The notes under the pieces were generated by a model. That model was not told the origin of the DNA, searched no databases, and was given only the letters and a program-made list of their open reading frames with translations. From DATGMS01 sp040905145 (GTDB lineage Bacteria; Bacteroidota; Bacteroidia; Cytophagales; Cyclobacteriaceae), in the NCBI GenBank assembly GCA_040905145.1, contig JBBDSC010000202.1, positions 1-64,000 of the forward strand: a stretch of DNA of 64,000 nt, given 5' to 3'. A program made the translations under genes and the position numbers. Below, piece after piece: positions 33,869-42,502 of this stretch; the first letter of the stretch is position 1, and every line of letters starts with the position of its first letter.

Positions 33869-35992
33869 TTAAGCGGGTACCTCATCCCTGGATTCACGGT
33901 TCCAATGCCGGTGCTCTGCTATCGCCCGAAAATAAACTTCCCGGAATTGGTCGGTGAGTTGGGAGGCAAAGACTACCCCTTTTTCATTCCAAATGTCGAT
34001 TTTATCGGAGTCATCGGCATTAAGACCTTTTATGGAGCTGTTTTGTATCAGCTTCTTTGCCTCACCCAATACCCCTATCGCCTTACAATGTTTGAAAGCT
34101 TCATTGATAAAATGCAATGCATCGCCATTATTACTTAATTTCGCATTACTTTCCGTTCCGCCTGGTAGGAGAACCGCATCGTATAAAACAGAAGCGGTTG
34201 TGGAAAATGTCTTATCTATTTTGACTTCAGTACTTCCTTTTAACATCCCTAGTCTCGGAGAAACTACTTCTCCTTTCGCCCCGTTTTCTTTTAGCCATTC
34301 CTTAATATTCTGAATAGCGGAGACATCGCCTCCCTGATCCGTCACGATGGCGACTTTTCTACCCATTATTTTTTCCTTGTTTGAATTTTTCTCCATGCTC
34401 AGCGCAGGGGACTCTTCCACAGTAGTACGGTCTTTCCAAACCTTGTCCCTAAACTCTTTTAATTCCCTGTGGATCCCCATTACCTCCTGGTCTGATATGG
34501 ATTCCACGCCAATCCCTTCCGCTACCCTATTGGCAAGATCACCGTCTATATGGGCAAACTGGCGAACCATTCTTTTCCGGATATCCATTCCGTCTACCTT
34601 TCCCAGTTCAAATTGAGCTGCTTCTACGATGTGTTTTTGCTCAATGGCTGTCATGCTTTTCCAAAACAAGGTGGCTTGGCTGTAAAAGTCCCGAAACCCT
34701 TCACTTCTTGTCCTGACTTTCGGCCCAGAGACATGTTGTGGATAATGAACATATCCCTGTTCGCTTTCCGGGGCCATCTTAGGATTGCCATCTCCTCTCG
34801 AGTTAGGAAAATAATTCACTTTACTTTTTGCCACATGCTGCCTCCTAAAGCCGTCTCTTTGATTATTATTGACAGGGGCATGGGGCCTATTTATAGGAAT
34901 TTCGGCAAAATTAGGCCCTCCCAATCTGGTCAATTGTGTATCCACGTAGGAAAATAACCTGCCCTGCAATAAAGGGTCGTTTGTTACGTCAATGCCCGAG
35001 ACCACATGGCCGGGATGAAAGGCTACCTGTTCTGTTTCAGCAAAAAAATCAGTAGGGTTCCTGTCCAACGTCATTTTGCCCACCCGTTTTAGAGGGATCA
35101 ATTCCTCTGGCCAGATTTTGGTCGCATCAAGGATATCAAAAGCAAATTTGTGCTCATCTTCTTCGGGAATTATCTGCATGCAGAGTTCAAATTCAGGGAA
35201 ATTACCTGATTCTATCTGCTCGTATAAGTCCCTGCGGTTAAAATCCGGATCCTTGCCAGCGATTTTTTGTGTCTCGTCCCAAACCAATGAATGCATGCCG
35301 GAAAAAGGTTTCCAATGCAATTTGACAAAATGGCTTTTTCCTTCTTTGTTCACTAATCTGAAGGTATGCACCCCAAATCCCTCCATCATGGAATAACTCC
35401 TTGGGAGGGCTCTGTCCGAAAGTACCCACATGATCATGTGCATGCTTTCAGGCATCAAGGAGGTAAAATCCCAGAAGTTATCATGAGCAGCTGAGGCTTG
35501 GGGCATTTCATTATGGGGCTCGGGTTTTATTGCATGTACCAGATCGGGAAATTTGATGCCGTCCTGGATAAAGAAAATCGGCATGTTATTGCCCACCAGA
35601 TCATAATTACCCTCTTCTGTATAAAATTTAGTGGCAAATCCCCGTACATCCCTGACAGTATCCGCAGATCCACGGAACCCCACAACGGTGGAGAACCTTA
35701 CAAATACCGGTGTTTTAAGTGCATTGTCCTGCAGAAATCCTGCCTTGGTATACTCCTCCATGCTTTCATAAACCCTAAAATATCCATGTGCCCCAGAGCC
35801 CCTTGCATGCACGACCCGTTCCGGAATTCTTTCATGATCAAAATGAGTGATCTTTTCCCGGAAGTGGTGATCTTCCATGATCACAGGGCCGCGTTCCCCA
35901 GCTTTCAGGCTATCGTCGGTATGGCTTTGCCTTTGTCCCTGATTGGTGGTTAGATAATCCTCCTGATTTTTCTTTTTGTCATGTTCTTTCAT
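33869..35992 (-). CDS. katE: Large-subunit catalase with DJ-1/PfpI-like C-terminal domain
   Basis: 707 residues, the HPII type. The heme core runs to about 500: VVHARGSGAHGYFRVYES (distal His), LVGNNMPIFFIQDG, and LLQGRLFSYVDTQLTRLGG (proximal Tyr). After a linker, the C-terminal flavodoxin-like domain starts near 543 (MGRKVAIVTDQGGDVSAI) and continues with VLLPGGTESNAKL. In E. coli KatE is a stationary-phase enzyme. No ankyrin partner is next to it, in contrast with the small catalase 6 kb upstream. Confidence 0.95.
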   Translation of the reverse strand: MKEHDKKKNQEDYLTTNQGQRQSHTDDSLKAGERGPVIMEDHHFREKITHFDHERIPERVVHARGSGAHGYFRVYESMEEYTKAGFLQDNALKTPVFVRFSTVVGFRGSADTVRDVRGFATKFYTEEGNYDLVGNNMPIFFIQDGIKFPDLVHAIKPEPHNEMPQASAAHDNFWDFTSLMPESMHMIMWVLSDRALPRSYSMMEGFGVHTFRLVNKEGKSHFVKLHWKPFSGMHSLVWDETQKIAGKDPDFNRRDLYEQIESGNFPEFELCMQIIPEEDEHKFAFDILDATKIWPEELIPLKRVGKMTLDRNPTDFFAETEQVAFHPGHVVSGIDVTNDPLLQGRLFSYVDTQLTRLGGPNFAEIPINRPHAPVNNNQRDGFRRQHVAKSKVNYFPNSRGDGNPKMAPESEQGYVHYPQHVSGPKVRTRSEGFRDFYSQATLFWKSMTAIEQKHIVEAAQFELGKVDGMDIRKRMVRQFAHIDGDLANRVAEGIGVESISDQEVMGIHRELKEFRDKVWKDRTTVEESPALSMEKNSNKEKIMGRKVAIVTDQGGDVSAIQNIKEWLKENGAKGEVVSPRLGMLKGSTEVKIDKTFSTTASVLYDAVLLPGGTESNAKLSNNGDALHFINEAFKHCKAIGVLGEAKKLIQNSSIKGLNADDSDKIDIWNEKGVVFASQLTDQFREVYFRAIAEHRHWNRESRDEVPA

Positions 35993-36084
35993 GGCATTTG
36001 ATTTTAAATGAGTAACGATTGACCTTTATCACTCCTAGGTGACAAATTTTATTTATGGTGGGTATTGATGTATTTCCCCGCTTC

Positions 36085-36699
36085 TTATCTGGCTGCTTTT
36101 CCCGGAACTGGGCGAGGATCTCTTTTTCCAGTTTCAGATTCGATGGGATTTAGCTTCAATTTTAGGATTTCTGAACATTCCACCACCAGAATCCTGGCAT
36201 AATCCTCTCTTATCTCATCTGGTTTTTGTTTATTACTCTTTATTTTTTCGCAATAAATAATCTCGCCATCCAATGCTATGGATCCAAAAGCAAATAATTC
36301 GAAAATGTTTTGCTCAGGAATAGGGGAAGCATACCCTGTTAAGCTTAAACCAAGTGTGCAATCAAACAGACTGCAAATCTTTAAAGCCATCCTTTGTGAA
36401 ACATCGGCAGCTACACCATTACATGGATCACAGATTTCTTGTGGAATTTCAAGATGACGGGCCTTTTGTTGGCAGTTATAAGTAGTTAACCCCCCATGAT
36501 AAAACAATCCTGCTTCTGCTTCTGAACTAAAAAGAGACTGTAGTAAACCGGAGGAGACACTTTCCGCGACGGCTAGGTTAATCTTATGAGTAGAGCAAAA
36601 CTGTTTAATAATATCCAGTGCCGAGCTTACTTTATCTTTATTTAAATCAGTTAATTTTTCCTTCTCTGGAGACATCACTTTTTCGGTTTTGGTTGACAA
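36085..36699 (-). CDS. CinA C-terminal-like (PncC, NMN amidohydrolase) protein
   Basis: 204 residues. The CinA/PncC domain is seen from about residue 40: LAVAESVSSGLLQSLFSSEA (normally AESCTGGLL), FYHGGLTTYNCQQKARHL, GVAADVSQRMALKI and LSLTGYASPIPEQN. The family deamidates nicotinamide mononucleotide. The T/G positions around the catalytic Ser (SVSSG) deviate slightly. There is a lysine-rich N-terminal extension of about 40 residues and a basic Arg/Pro C-terminal tail (GKRDPRPVPGKAAR). No competence-damage CinA N-terminal domain is present, and the reading frame is intact. Confidence 0.75.
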   Translation of the reverse strand: MSTKTEKVMSPEKEKLTDLNKDKVSSALDIIKQFCSTHKINLAVAESVSSGLLQSLFSSEAEAGLFYHGGLTTYNCQQKARHLEIPQEICDPCNGVAADVSQRMALKICSLFDCTLGLSLTGYASPIPEQNIFELFAFGSIALDGEIIYCEKIKSNKQKPDEIREDYARILVVECSEILKLKLNPIESETGKRDPRPVPGKAAR

Positions 36700-36751
36700 A
36701 TTGTAGCCTTTTAACTACAACCCATATTAGCTTTAAATGGATAGTTTCCGG

Positions 36752-37064
36752 TTAATGATCATGTTCAATAGAATCGGGAAAAGCATTGGTAATTTGCATT
36801 TGCCGGATTTCCCCTTTTTCCCATGCATTTGCCCAAGGATCCACNNNNNNNNNNNNNNNNNNNNNNNNNNNNNNNNNNNNNNNNNNNNNNNNNNNNNNNN
36901 NNNNNNNNNNNNNNNNNNNNNNNNNNNNNNNNNNNNNNNNNNNNAGATTCAGCGGTTTTTTCCTCACCGGGTGCCTGTACATTGGAGGGGGTATTTTCCC
37001 CACCGCAAGCCATTAAGGCAGTGGCTGCCAAAAGGCTGATTCCTAAATATTCCAATTTTTTCAT
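36752..37064 (-). CDS. Lipoprotein interrupted by the assembly gap
   Basis: From 37064 the minus strand encodes MKKLEYLGISLLAATALMAC, a clean lipoprotein signal ending in LMAC, then GGENTPSNVQAPGEEKTAES before the N run. Beyond the gap one frame continues DPWANAWEKGEIRQMQIT to a stop at 36752, and another ends with GNPANANYQCFSRFY at 36765. The true length of the gap is unknown, so the frame and the C-terminus cannot be decided. Confidence 0.55.
36845..36944. other. Assembly gap of 100 N
   Basis: Exactly 100 N in a row, the usual placeholder for a scaffold gap of unknown size. It falls inside the lipoprotein gene. Confidence 0.95.
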
Positions 37065-37150
37065 TCCTCTAATTGTTATCCTCCAACTAATTCAACTTTG
37101 ATGTCTTAATGCATAAAAACAGTAGAATGGACCTGTTATAAGATCAATGA

Positions 37151-37639
37151 TTAATAATTTGCCATGTCGATTTCTTTCTCCATGTTAAAGCTTTCCTCAA
37201 AGAAAACGATGATCTGCTGCATTTCTAACTTTAATGCGAGAGAGGATAGCCACTGATAAGCAGCTTGATTTAGGTGCGAAATGAGCATTATCATATTTCC
37301 GATGGCAAAATCGTTAATAAGATTCTTGCCGATCATCGTTAAATTATTGCACTCCTCCATCATTACCTCCATTACCCGGTTGTTCTTGCCTGATATGGGA
37401 AGGTCTAATAAAAAAACCTGTTGCAACCTTTCCACCTGTTCACCTTTCTTTCTCTGATATTCTGAAACATTTTTTTTTAGGTGATCAGTACATGAAGCCT
37501 CCTGCAGTGTTGACAATACTTCCAAGAGCCTCATTTCCCCTTGATAAAGCTCCATGAGCTTTGTCAGGAAAAGTTCATGGATTTTGGAGGTATTTAATTT
37601 TTCTATACCTTCAGGAAATGGATGGTCTTCAAAAATCAT
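37151..37639 (-). CDS. Ferritin-like YciE/YciF (DUF892-type) protein
   Basis: About 162 residues from the ATG at 37639 (MIFEDHPFPEGIEKL). The helical pattern LFLTKLMELYQGEMRLLEVL, LKKNVSEYQRKKGEQVERLQ, VMEVMMEECNNLTM and NQAAYQWLSSLALKLE resembles YciF/DUF892, a four-helix ferritin-like fold. Several canonical DUF892 glutamates (e.g. HxxxTxxH) are not obvious, so it is a divergent member. YciF-like proteins are stress-induced. An upstream extension of the frame would begin at 37750, but that segment is basic and overlaps a better candidate gene. Confidence 0.55.
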   Translation of the reverse strand: MIFEDHPFPEGIEKLNTSKIHELFLTKLMELYQGEMRLLEVLSTLQEASCTDHLKKNVSEYQRKKGEQVERLQQVFLLDLPISGKNNRVMEVMMEECNNLTMIGKNLINDFAIGNMIMLISHLNQAAYQWLSSLALKLEMQQIIVFFEESFNMEKEIDMANY

Positions 37640-37655
37640 ATCGTTTTTTCTACGG

Positions 37656-37802
37656 TTATTTGGTGGAGGTGTTTTCAGAACCATGTTCCTTCTTCTCCTG
37701 AAGCTGTTGTGACGAAGCACCTTCTTGGTCGGTAACATCCTCTTTGGCAATCATACGTTCTCTTTTTTTATCTTCTGCTATAAATGTGATCGTTCTTTCC
37801 AT
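37656..37802 (-). CDS. Small hydrophilic protein, 48 residues
   Basis: Reads MERTITFIAEDKKRERMIAK then EDVTDQEGASSQQLQEKKEH, ending GSENTSTK and TAA at 37656-37658. It has a natural ATG (37800-37802), a charged composition typical of small stress proteins, and lies 16 nt upstream of the YciF-like start. No family is recognised. It is out of frame with the N-terminal extension of the downstream gene, so both cannot be coding. Confidence 0.45.
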   Translation of the reverse strand: MERTITFIAEDKKRERMIAKEDVTDQEGASSQQLQEKKEHGSENTSTK

Positions 37803-37833
37803 GGTGGTTTATATTAAGTTCTAAAAGCCATTA

Positions 37834-38265
37834 TTAGCTGAAATCAAGAGGGGTTTTGCCTGCGCAATTTCCCCTTCCTGCCCGGAATTTCTCCAGGGGT
37901 TCCTTACTACCCAACTCTTCTTCATCAGGCAGGTGTTCATATTCCGGATCTGGCATTTTTTCGGGTATTTCCTCTTCCTCTGGAAGGTCTATTTCAGGGC
38001 CTGGAAAATCCGGTTGGATTTCTTCTTCATCAGGCTCTTCTATTTCCGGGAGAGTATCTGGAAAGCCTTCTTGTCCCTGAGCTTTGGGATGTTGTCCCTC
38101 TAATCCAGAACTGGATTTTCCTTTCGTTTGATAGACTCTTTCAGGTTCCTTGAGTACTCTTTTCCTCCTTCCTTTAGCAGGATGATAGGTAGGTAAAGAA
38201 GAAGCATAATCATCTTTGACCAGTTTGTTTTCAATTTCCTGAAAAATTTCTTTTGATTTGTTCAT
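37834..38265 (-). CDS. Acidic Pro/Glu-rich protein, probably disordered
   Basis: 143 residues. The N-terminal 55 residues are mixed and basic (AKGRRKRVLKEPERVYQT). The centre is made of acidic proline-rich units (LPEIEEPDEEEIQPDF, then GPEIDLPEEEEIPEKMPDPE and YEHLPDEEEL), a pattern of low complexity repeated about four times. The C-terminus is basic again (RAGRGNCAGKTPLDFS). I recognise no family. It sits in a run of minus-strand stress-type genes. An anionic disordered tether or a hydration protectant are guesses only. Confidence 0.55.
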   Translation of the reverse strand: MNKSKEIFQEIENKLVKDDYASSLPTYHPAKGRRKRVLKEPERVYQTKGKSSSGLEGQHPKAQGQEGFPDTLPEIEEPDEEEIQPDFPGPEIDLPEEEEIPEKMPDPEYEHLPDEEELGSKEPLEKFRAGRGNCAGKTPLDFS

Positions 38266-38534
38266 AATTCAATGGTTTAAATCTTAGTGGTAATGGTAAA
38301 TGCATCTAAAAACAGTCCAAGTTTTTGACCGTATCATCCAAGATTGGACATAAGTTACCTATTTGCATTTTTTGATTCCAAAATGTCGGTTGTATCCGCA
38401 TAAGCCTCCACTATGCTTTGGGAGAAATTCTCCAATCAAAATAAACCATTACTAAATCTTTGTTGAACTGTACCAATTCGGTTACAAACTGTTGCATTCC
38501 GGCAACATAATTTTTAAAGGGAAGAAATTGCTGA

Positions 38535-39647
38535 TCAGGTCTTCTTTTTTCCTTCTACAAGCAGGGTGGGAGCATCGTTTTTTTCTGTCTCCTCCTCTTC
38601 CTCTTTATTGATAAACAACGTACGGGTAGGATAAGCTATGTCTATTCCCCTCTTTTCAAATTCCTCATAAACCCGTAAATTAATAAACTGTTGTATATCC
38701 ATATAAAGGTTATAATCACCTGATTCTACATAGTACACTGTCTCAAAATCAAGGCTGGAATCGGAATAAAGGAAAAAATGGACCCGATCAACCGAAACAT
38801 TTTGATGTTCGCTGATAATTGACTTGATCAGGTCAGGAATCTCTTTTAATTGTGCATGAGTTGTTTGATAAGTGACCCCTATTCTAAAAACAACCCGGCG
38901 GCGCTGCATTTTCTTATAGTTATGGATACGGGAACTTGTCAGATCGCTATTGGAAAAGATCAATTGTTCTCCTGAGAGCGTTTTGATCCTTGTGGTCTTA
39001 AGTCCTACGTATTCTATCACCCCGTTTTTGTCATCGATGACTACAAAGTCCCCTACTTCGAAAGGCCTGTCAAAAAAGATCACAAAGTAATTGAACAGAT
39101 CTCCCAGTATATTTTGAGCGGCCAGTGCAATAGCAATCCCTCCTATTCCCAAACTTGCTATAATGGCAGTAACATCATATCCCAGATTGTCAAAAAGAAA
39201 AAGAATACCAACGCTCCATACAAACACATTGATGATGACCATTATGCCATATAGCTGTTTAACTTTTTCCTCACCCCCTTCTTGTTGACGGACATACCTG
39301 GTTAATACCATTAAAATAGTGGAAGAGATAAACCGGATGATTAGGATGGTGACAACAATGATCGTAAGGATACTGATAAGTTGAGACAGTCTAGGCGCCA
39401 GTGTTAAATACTGAAGTGCTGAGGAAAACAACAAAATATATAGAGCGGGGATCCCGAACCGATCGATAGTATCAATGATATAATCATCTATATTGGTGTC
39501 GGTCTTCTCAGTGAAGGATCTGATTTTGTTCACAACAGGACCTTTAAATACTTTTATGATAAGTGTACCTATAAGAATAATACCTAAGGCAATCAGGTAA
39601 TTAAGTAAAGTATTATTTAAAAAGGATCTTTCTAATATTTCATTCAT
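38535..39647 (-). CDS. Small-conductance mechanosensitive channel (MscS family)
   Basis: 370 residues with about five hydrophobic segments, then the MscS core: IIASLGIGGIAIALAAQNIL (pore helix), LFNYFVIFFDRPFEVGDFVV, GVIEYVGLKTTRIKTLSGEQ and FSNSDLTSSRIHNYKKM. The C-terminal alpha-beta domain ends with a hydrophilic tail rich in Glu and Lys (NKEEEEETEKND). This is the second MscS-type channel in the window, of a shorter class than the YbdG-like one. Confidence 0.93.
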   Translation of the reverse strand: MNEILERSFLNNTLLNYLIALGIILIGTLIIKVFKGPVVNKIRSFTEKTDTNIDDYIIDTIDRFGIPALYILLFSSALQYLTLAPRLSQLISILTIIVVTILIIRFISSTILMVLTRYVRQQEGGEEKVKQLYGIMVIINVFVWSVGILFLFDNLGYDVTAIIASLGIGGIAIALAAQNILGDLFNYFVIFFDRPFEVGDFVVIDDKNGVIEYVGLKTTRIKTLSGEQLIFSNSDLTSSRIHNYKKMQRRRVVFRIGVTYQTTHAQLKEIPDLIKSIISEHQNVSVDRVHFFLYSDSSLDFETVYYVESGDYNLYMDIQQFINLRVYEEFEKRGIDIAYPTRTLFINKEEEEETEKNDAPTLLVEGKKKT

Positions 39648-39799
39648 TTTACAAGGTGGTTTTATTTATTGATGTTTTTCGTTTAAGAACTAAATGTGAG
39701 GTAGTGGAAAACCAATGAGGATGTCAGGATAAACCAAGAGATCCATAAAACATTAAATCCATTGATCCACAAATTGCACTACCCTACCCATATTAGCCA

Positions 39800-40696
39800 T
39801 TAGGCATTGATTACCCAAAAGAATTGGGGAATTAAACTGATTTCCATCCATTCTTGGCTTGATGGATCAGAGCTTTTAGGTTTATAAATTTCATCATCTA
39901 TGTGAATGGACTCAAGGCTGCGTACCTTTATTTTTTTTGCTTTATAGATTTTGAAACCATTGGTAACCTCTTGGCTATTTTGGATATTCAAAAATAATTC
40001 AAGGTTTTCCCTATCCTCTTCTTTTACCAATACCACATCCAGAAACTCATCGCCGTGTCTGGCATCCGGTGCCATATTTAATTGAGGTCCCATGGATTGG
40101 GTATTCATTATCTCCACCCACAGGTAATTTCCGGAATAATCCTTACCATCCAACAGGATTCCATAATAAGAAGGCCGAAGTTCTTTTATCGATTCATTCA
40201 ACATATTTAATCCTGATTCAACTTTGTCTTTTGTCTTGGCGGATGCTTTTTTTTTCTTTTTCCTGGCTTTGTTTTTCGATAGTACTTCAGAAAACAGACC
40301 CCATCCCACAGACTCCAAAAAATATTCCTTTTCCCGATTTATAAGGATTGATCCAACACTGAATTTACTGAAATTCCTATTTTTCCAATTGTTTATTATT
40401 CCATCCAAAGCCGTTTCCACGTTAAGACTTGTCGCAATATTATTTGCATTCCCAAAAGGAAGAATGGCGATAGGCACTGGTTTATGTACGATCAATTTGG
40501 CCACTTTTTCTATGGTGCCGTCCCCTCCTGCTATCAATATAAAATCACAGACTTTCTCCAAAGCTTCCGCATAATCATCATCCTTGGTACATTGCGTGAT
40601 CACCTTGGCGCCTCTTTTTACCAAAGCGGATACAAGATCTTCCACTGGTAAGGCCTTTCCCCCTGCCTGGGGATTGTACATTAAGGTTATTTTCAT
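39800..40696 (-). CDS. Diacylglycerol kinase-like lipid kinase (YegS/DagK family)
   Basis: 298 residues from the ATG at 40696 (MKITLMYNPQAGGKAL). The N-terminal domain has NPQAGG, and LIAGGDGTIEKVAKLIV with the ATP-binding GGDGT, then LPFGNANNIATSL. The C-terminal beta-sandwich ends with IHIDDEIYKP and WMEISLIPQ. The frame is open upstream to 40894, but that would run into the divergent surE gene, so the internal ATG is preferred. It phosphorylates a lipid such as diacylglycerol; phosphatidylglycerol or sphingoid bases are alternatives. Confidence 0.85.
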   Translation of the reverse strand: MKITLMYNPQAGGKALPVEDLVSALVKRGAKVITQCTKDDDYAEALEKVCDFILIAGGDGTIEKVAKLIVHKPVPIAILPFGNANNIATSLNVETALDGIINNWKNRNFSKFSVGSILINREKEYFLESVGWGLFSEVLSKNKARKKKKKASAKTKDKVESGLNMLNESIKELRPSYYGILLDGKDYSGNYLWVEIMNTQSMGPQLNMAPDARHGDEFLDVVLVKEEDRENLELFLNIQNSQEVTNGFKIYKAKKIKVRSLESIHIDDEIYKPKSSDPSSQEWMEISLIPQFFWVINA

Positions 40697-40765
40697 AAAA
40701 TAAATCGAATCGTTAATGGTTAAGCCTAGTTTTTGTGTGGTTTTCAGAAACCAATTTATAGATAA

Positions 40766-41518
40766 ATGAGAATTTTGATAACGAATGACGATGGAATTTA
40801 CAGTCCCGGAATCCTGGCATTGGCAGAAGTGGCCTCTGAGTTTGGGAATATCAGGATAGTAGCACCGGATGTAGAACAGTCCTCTATGGGTCATGCTATT
40901 ACGGCCTCCAGACCTTTATCTTACAGAAAAACCAAAATCGCTGAATTTGAAGCTTACCGTGTCAATGGAACACCGGCAGATTGCGTTTCCTTGGGAAGTT
41001 TTCACTGGGACAAGGTAGATGCTGTTTTATCAGGGGTTAATCTGGGCACCAACCTGGGAAATTCCATGTGGCATTCCGGCACCTTGGCTGCGGCCAAGCA
41101 AGCGGCCTTGTTAGGGATTAAAGGTATTGCTTTCAGCACCCCAAGCCAAAAAGAGGAAATTAGCTTTTCATCAATCAAGTCTTATATTGCAAAGGTGCTT
41201 GGGTTTTTATTGACAGAGGACAGCCCTGACTTAGTAAATGTAAATTTACCCGCAGAACCAAAAGGTATCCTATGGACCAGGCAATCCGTGCGTCATTATG
41301 ATGGGTTGGTAAAAGCGTCCCATGACCCAATGGGCAGGGAACATTTTTGGTTTACTGTTGTCCCTATAGAAGAAACAGAAAAGAATACTGACCGCTGGGC
41401 AATGGAAAACGATATGGTTTCCCTTACCCCCTTACGGTTGGATCTTACCGATGAAAACCAGCTGGCGAAGATGATTGAGCGGGATTCATTTCCTTTGACC
41501 GGGAAATTTAGCTCATAA
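40766..41518 (+). CDS. surE: 5'/3'-nucleotidase SurE
   Basis: Metal-dependent phosphatase that acts on nucleoside monophosphates and short polyphosphates; linked with stationary-phase survival. 250 residues. The N-terminal ITNDDGIYSPG holds metal ligands D8 and D9. APDVEQSSMGHAIT supplies the Ser ligand, and SGVNLGTNLGNSMWHSGTLA the Asn and the nearby active-site residues. It is divergent from the lipid kinase with a 69-nt spacer. Confidence 0.95.
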   Translation: MRILITNDDGIYSPGILALAEVASEFGNIRIVAPDVEQSSMGHAITASRPLSYRKTKIAEFEAYRVNGTPADCVSLGSFHWDKVDAVLSGVNLGTNLGNSMWHSGTLAAAKQAALLGIKGIAFSTPSQKEEISFSSIKSYIAKVLGFLLTEDSPDLVNVNLPAEPKGILWTRQSVRHYDGLVKASHDPMGREHFWFTVVPIEETEKNTDRWAMENDMVSLTPLRLDLTDENQLAKMIERDSFPLTGKFSS

Positions 41519-41910
41519 ATCAAAGAACGCAAAATGATGGCGCCTCCTGTGATTACTGTACAAAATTTTTTTATTTTTCGTACTTTCTTTGAACGAATTG
41601 GAAAGGGCTAAAACTTTAATAATTAGCAATTTTCTTTATTAATGTTCAAGACCTTTCATTTTTCTTTCAAAATGTAATCATTCATAGGAGGCATCATCAT
41701 TCTTATCTATTTTATCTATATTTCTAGAACACCCATGGTCCCCCTTGTTTCTTTTTGGGTACAAACTGTTTCACAAGTACCCCATGGATCGACGAACTGC
41801 CATTGGTTCTTTGAAACAGAATACATTAACTGAAACCTTCTTAAATTCACCGGAGGATAGAAGATTTTCCAACTCCAGGCTTCTTTTTTGGAATCATGGT
41901 TTAAAACCTT
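41519..41910. other. Intergenic region downstream of surE with a possible gene fragment
   Basis: 392 nt without a confident gene. A forward frame from the ATG at 41784 starts MDRRTAIGSL, which resembles the twin-arginine-like starts of some Bacteroidota secreted proteins (M-D-R-R-T-A-I-x-S-L). It then runs into KQNTLTETFLNSPEDRR and unrelated sequence, stopping at 41951 within the next gene. It may be the worn start of a lost gene, or chance. Confidence 0.3.
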
Positions 41911-42333
41911 TTATTGGTTTAGGGACTTATTTCCCCGCTCATCAAAGGTAATCTTTGTACTTTCATCATTGTCAAAGGTAAGTTCATAAAAGGTGGTTCC
42001 TCCCTCAGAATACTTGCGGCTGTTGGTTACTCTCTTTTTTCCGAGATTTTCATCAGCCATGATTTTCTCAGTGATTTCCGTTGGAAGACCAGCCATTATT
42101 TCGCTGTTATCGCTGTCTACTTCTATGGAATCATCTCTAATCGCATTATGGTCATTAAGACCCTCAGCCGGTACTCCTCTACTGTTAAACTCTTCTTTAA
42201 TTCCTGAAGTATCCCGCTGATCCATTAGATCATTTTCCGCATCTTCATTCCCTTCGATGCCCCTATTGGAATTATCACAGGAACCTAAAGAGATTAATCC
42301 CGCTACGCTGATTAAGCAAATGAATTTTTTCAT
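41911..42333 (-). CDS. Small lipoprotein with possible PepSY-like/BLIP C-terminus
   Basis: 140 residues from the ATG at 42333. The signal peptide ISVAGLISLGSC ends in a lipobox. An acidic linker rich in Asp, Asn and Glu follows to about residue 75. The C-terminal half (PTEITEKIMADENLGKKRVT, SEGGTTFYELTFDNDE, ITFDERGN) has the alternating pattern of beta-lactamase-inhibitor-like PepSY folds seen in many Bacteroidota lipoproteins. Function unknown. Confidence 0.6.
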   Translation of the reverse strand: MKKFICLISVAGLISLGSCDNSNRGIEGNEDAENDLMDQRDTSGIKEEFNSRGVPAEGLNDHNAIRDDSIEVDSDNSEIMAGLPTEITEKIMADENLGKKRVTNSRKYSEGGTTFYELTFDNDESTKITFDERGNKSLNQ

Positions 42334-42502
42334 GATAGGTAATGGTTTAGTTTTATTTAAATGACTATACACCAGATTACCCAATTCAATTTTCAAATTT
42401 TATGCCTAAATATCCTGGATTAAAAAATGTATCCTCTAAAGAGATGCTTGGATCGTTTTCTGCTAGGATGATTTCTACGCCTGTATAATCAAAAAGACAA
42501 AG

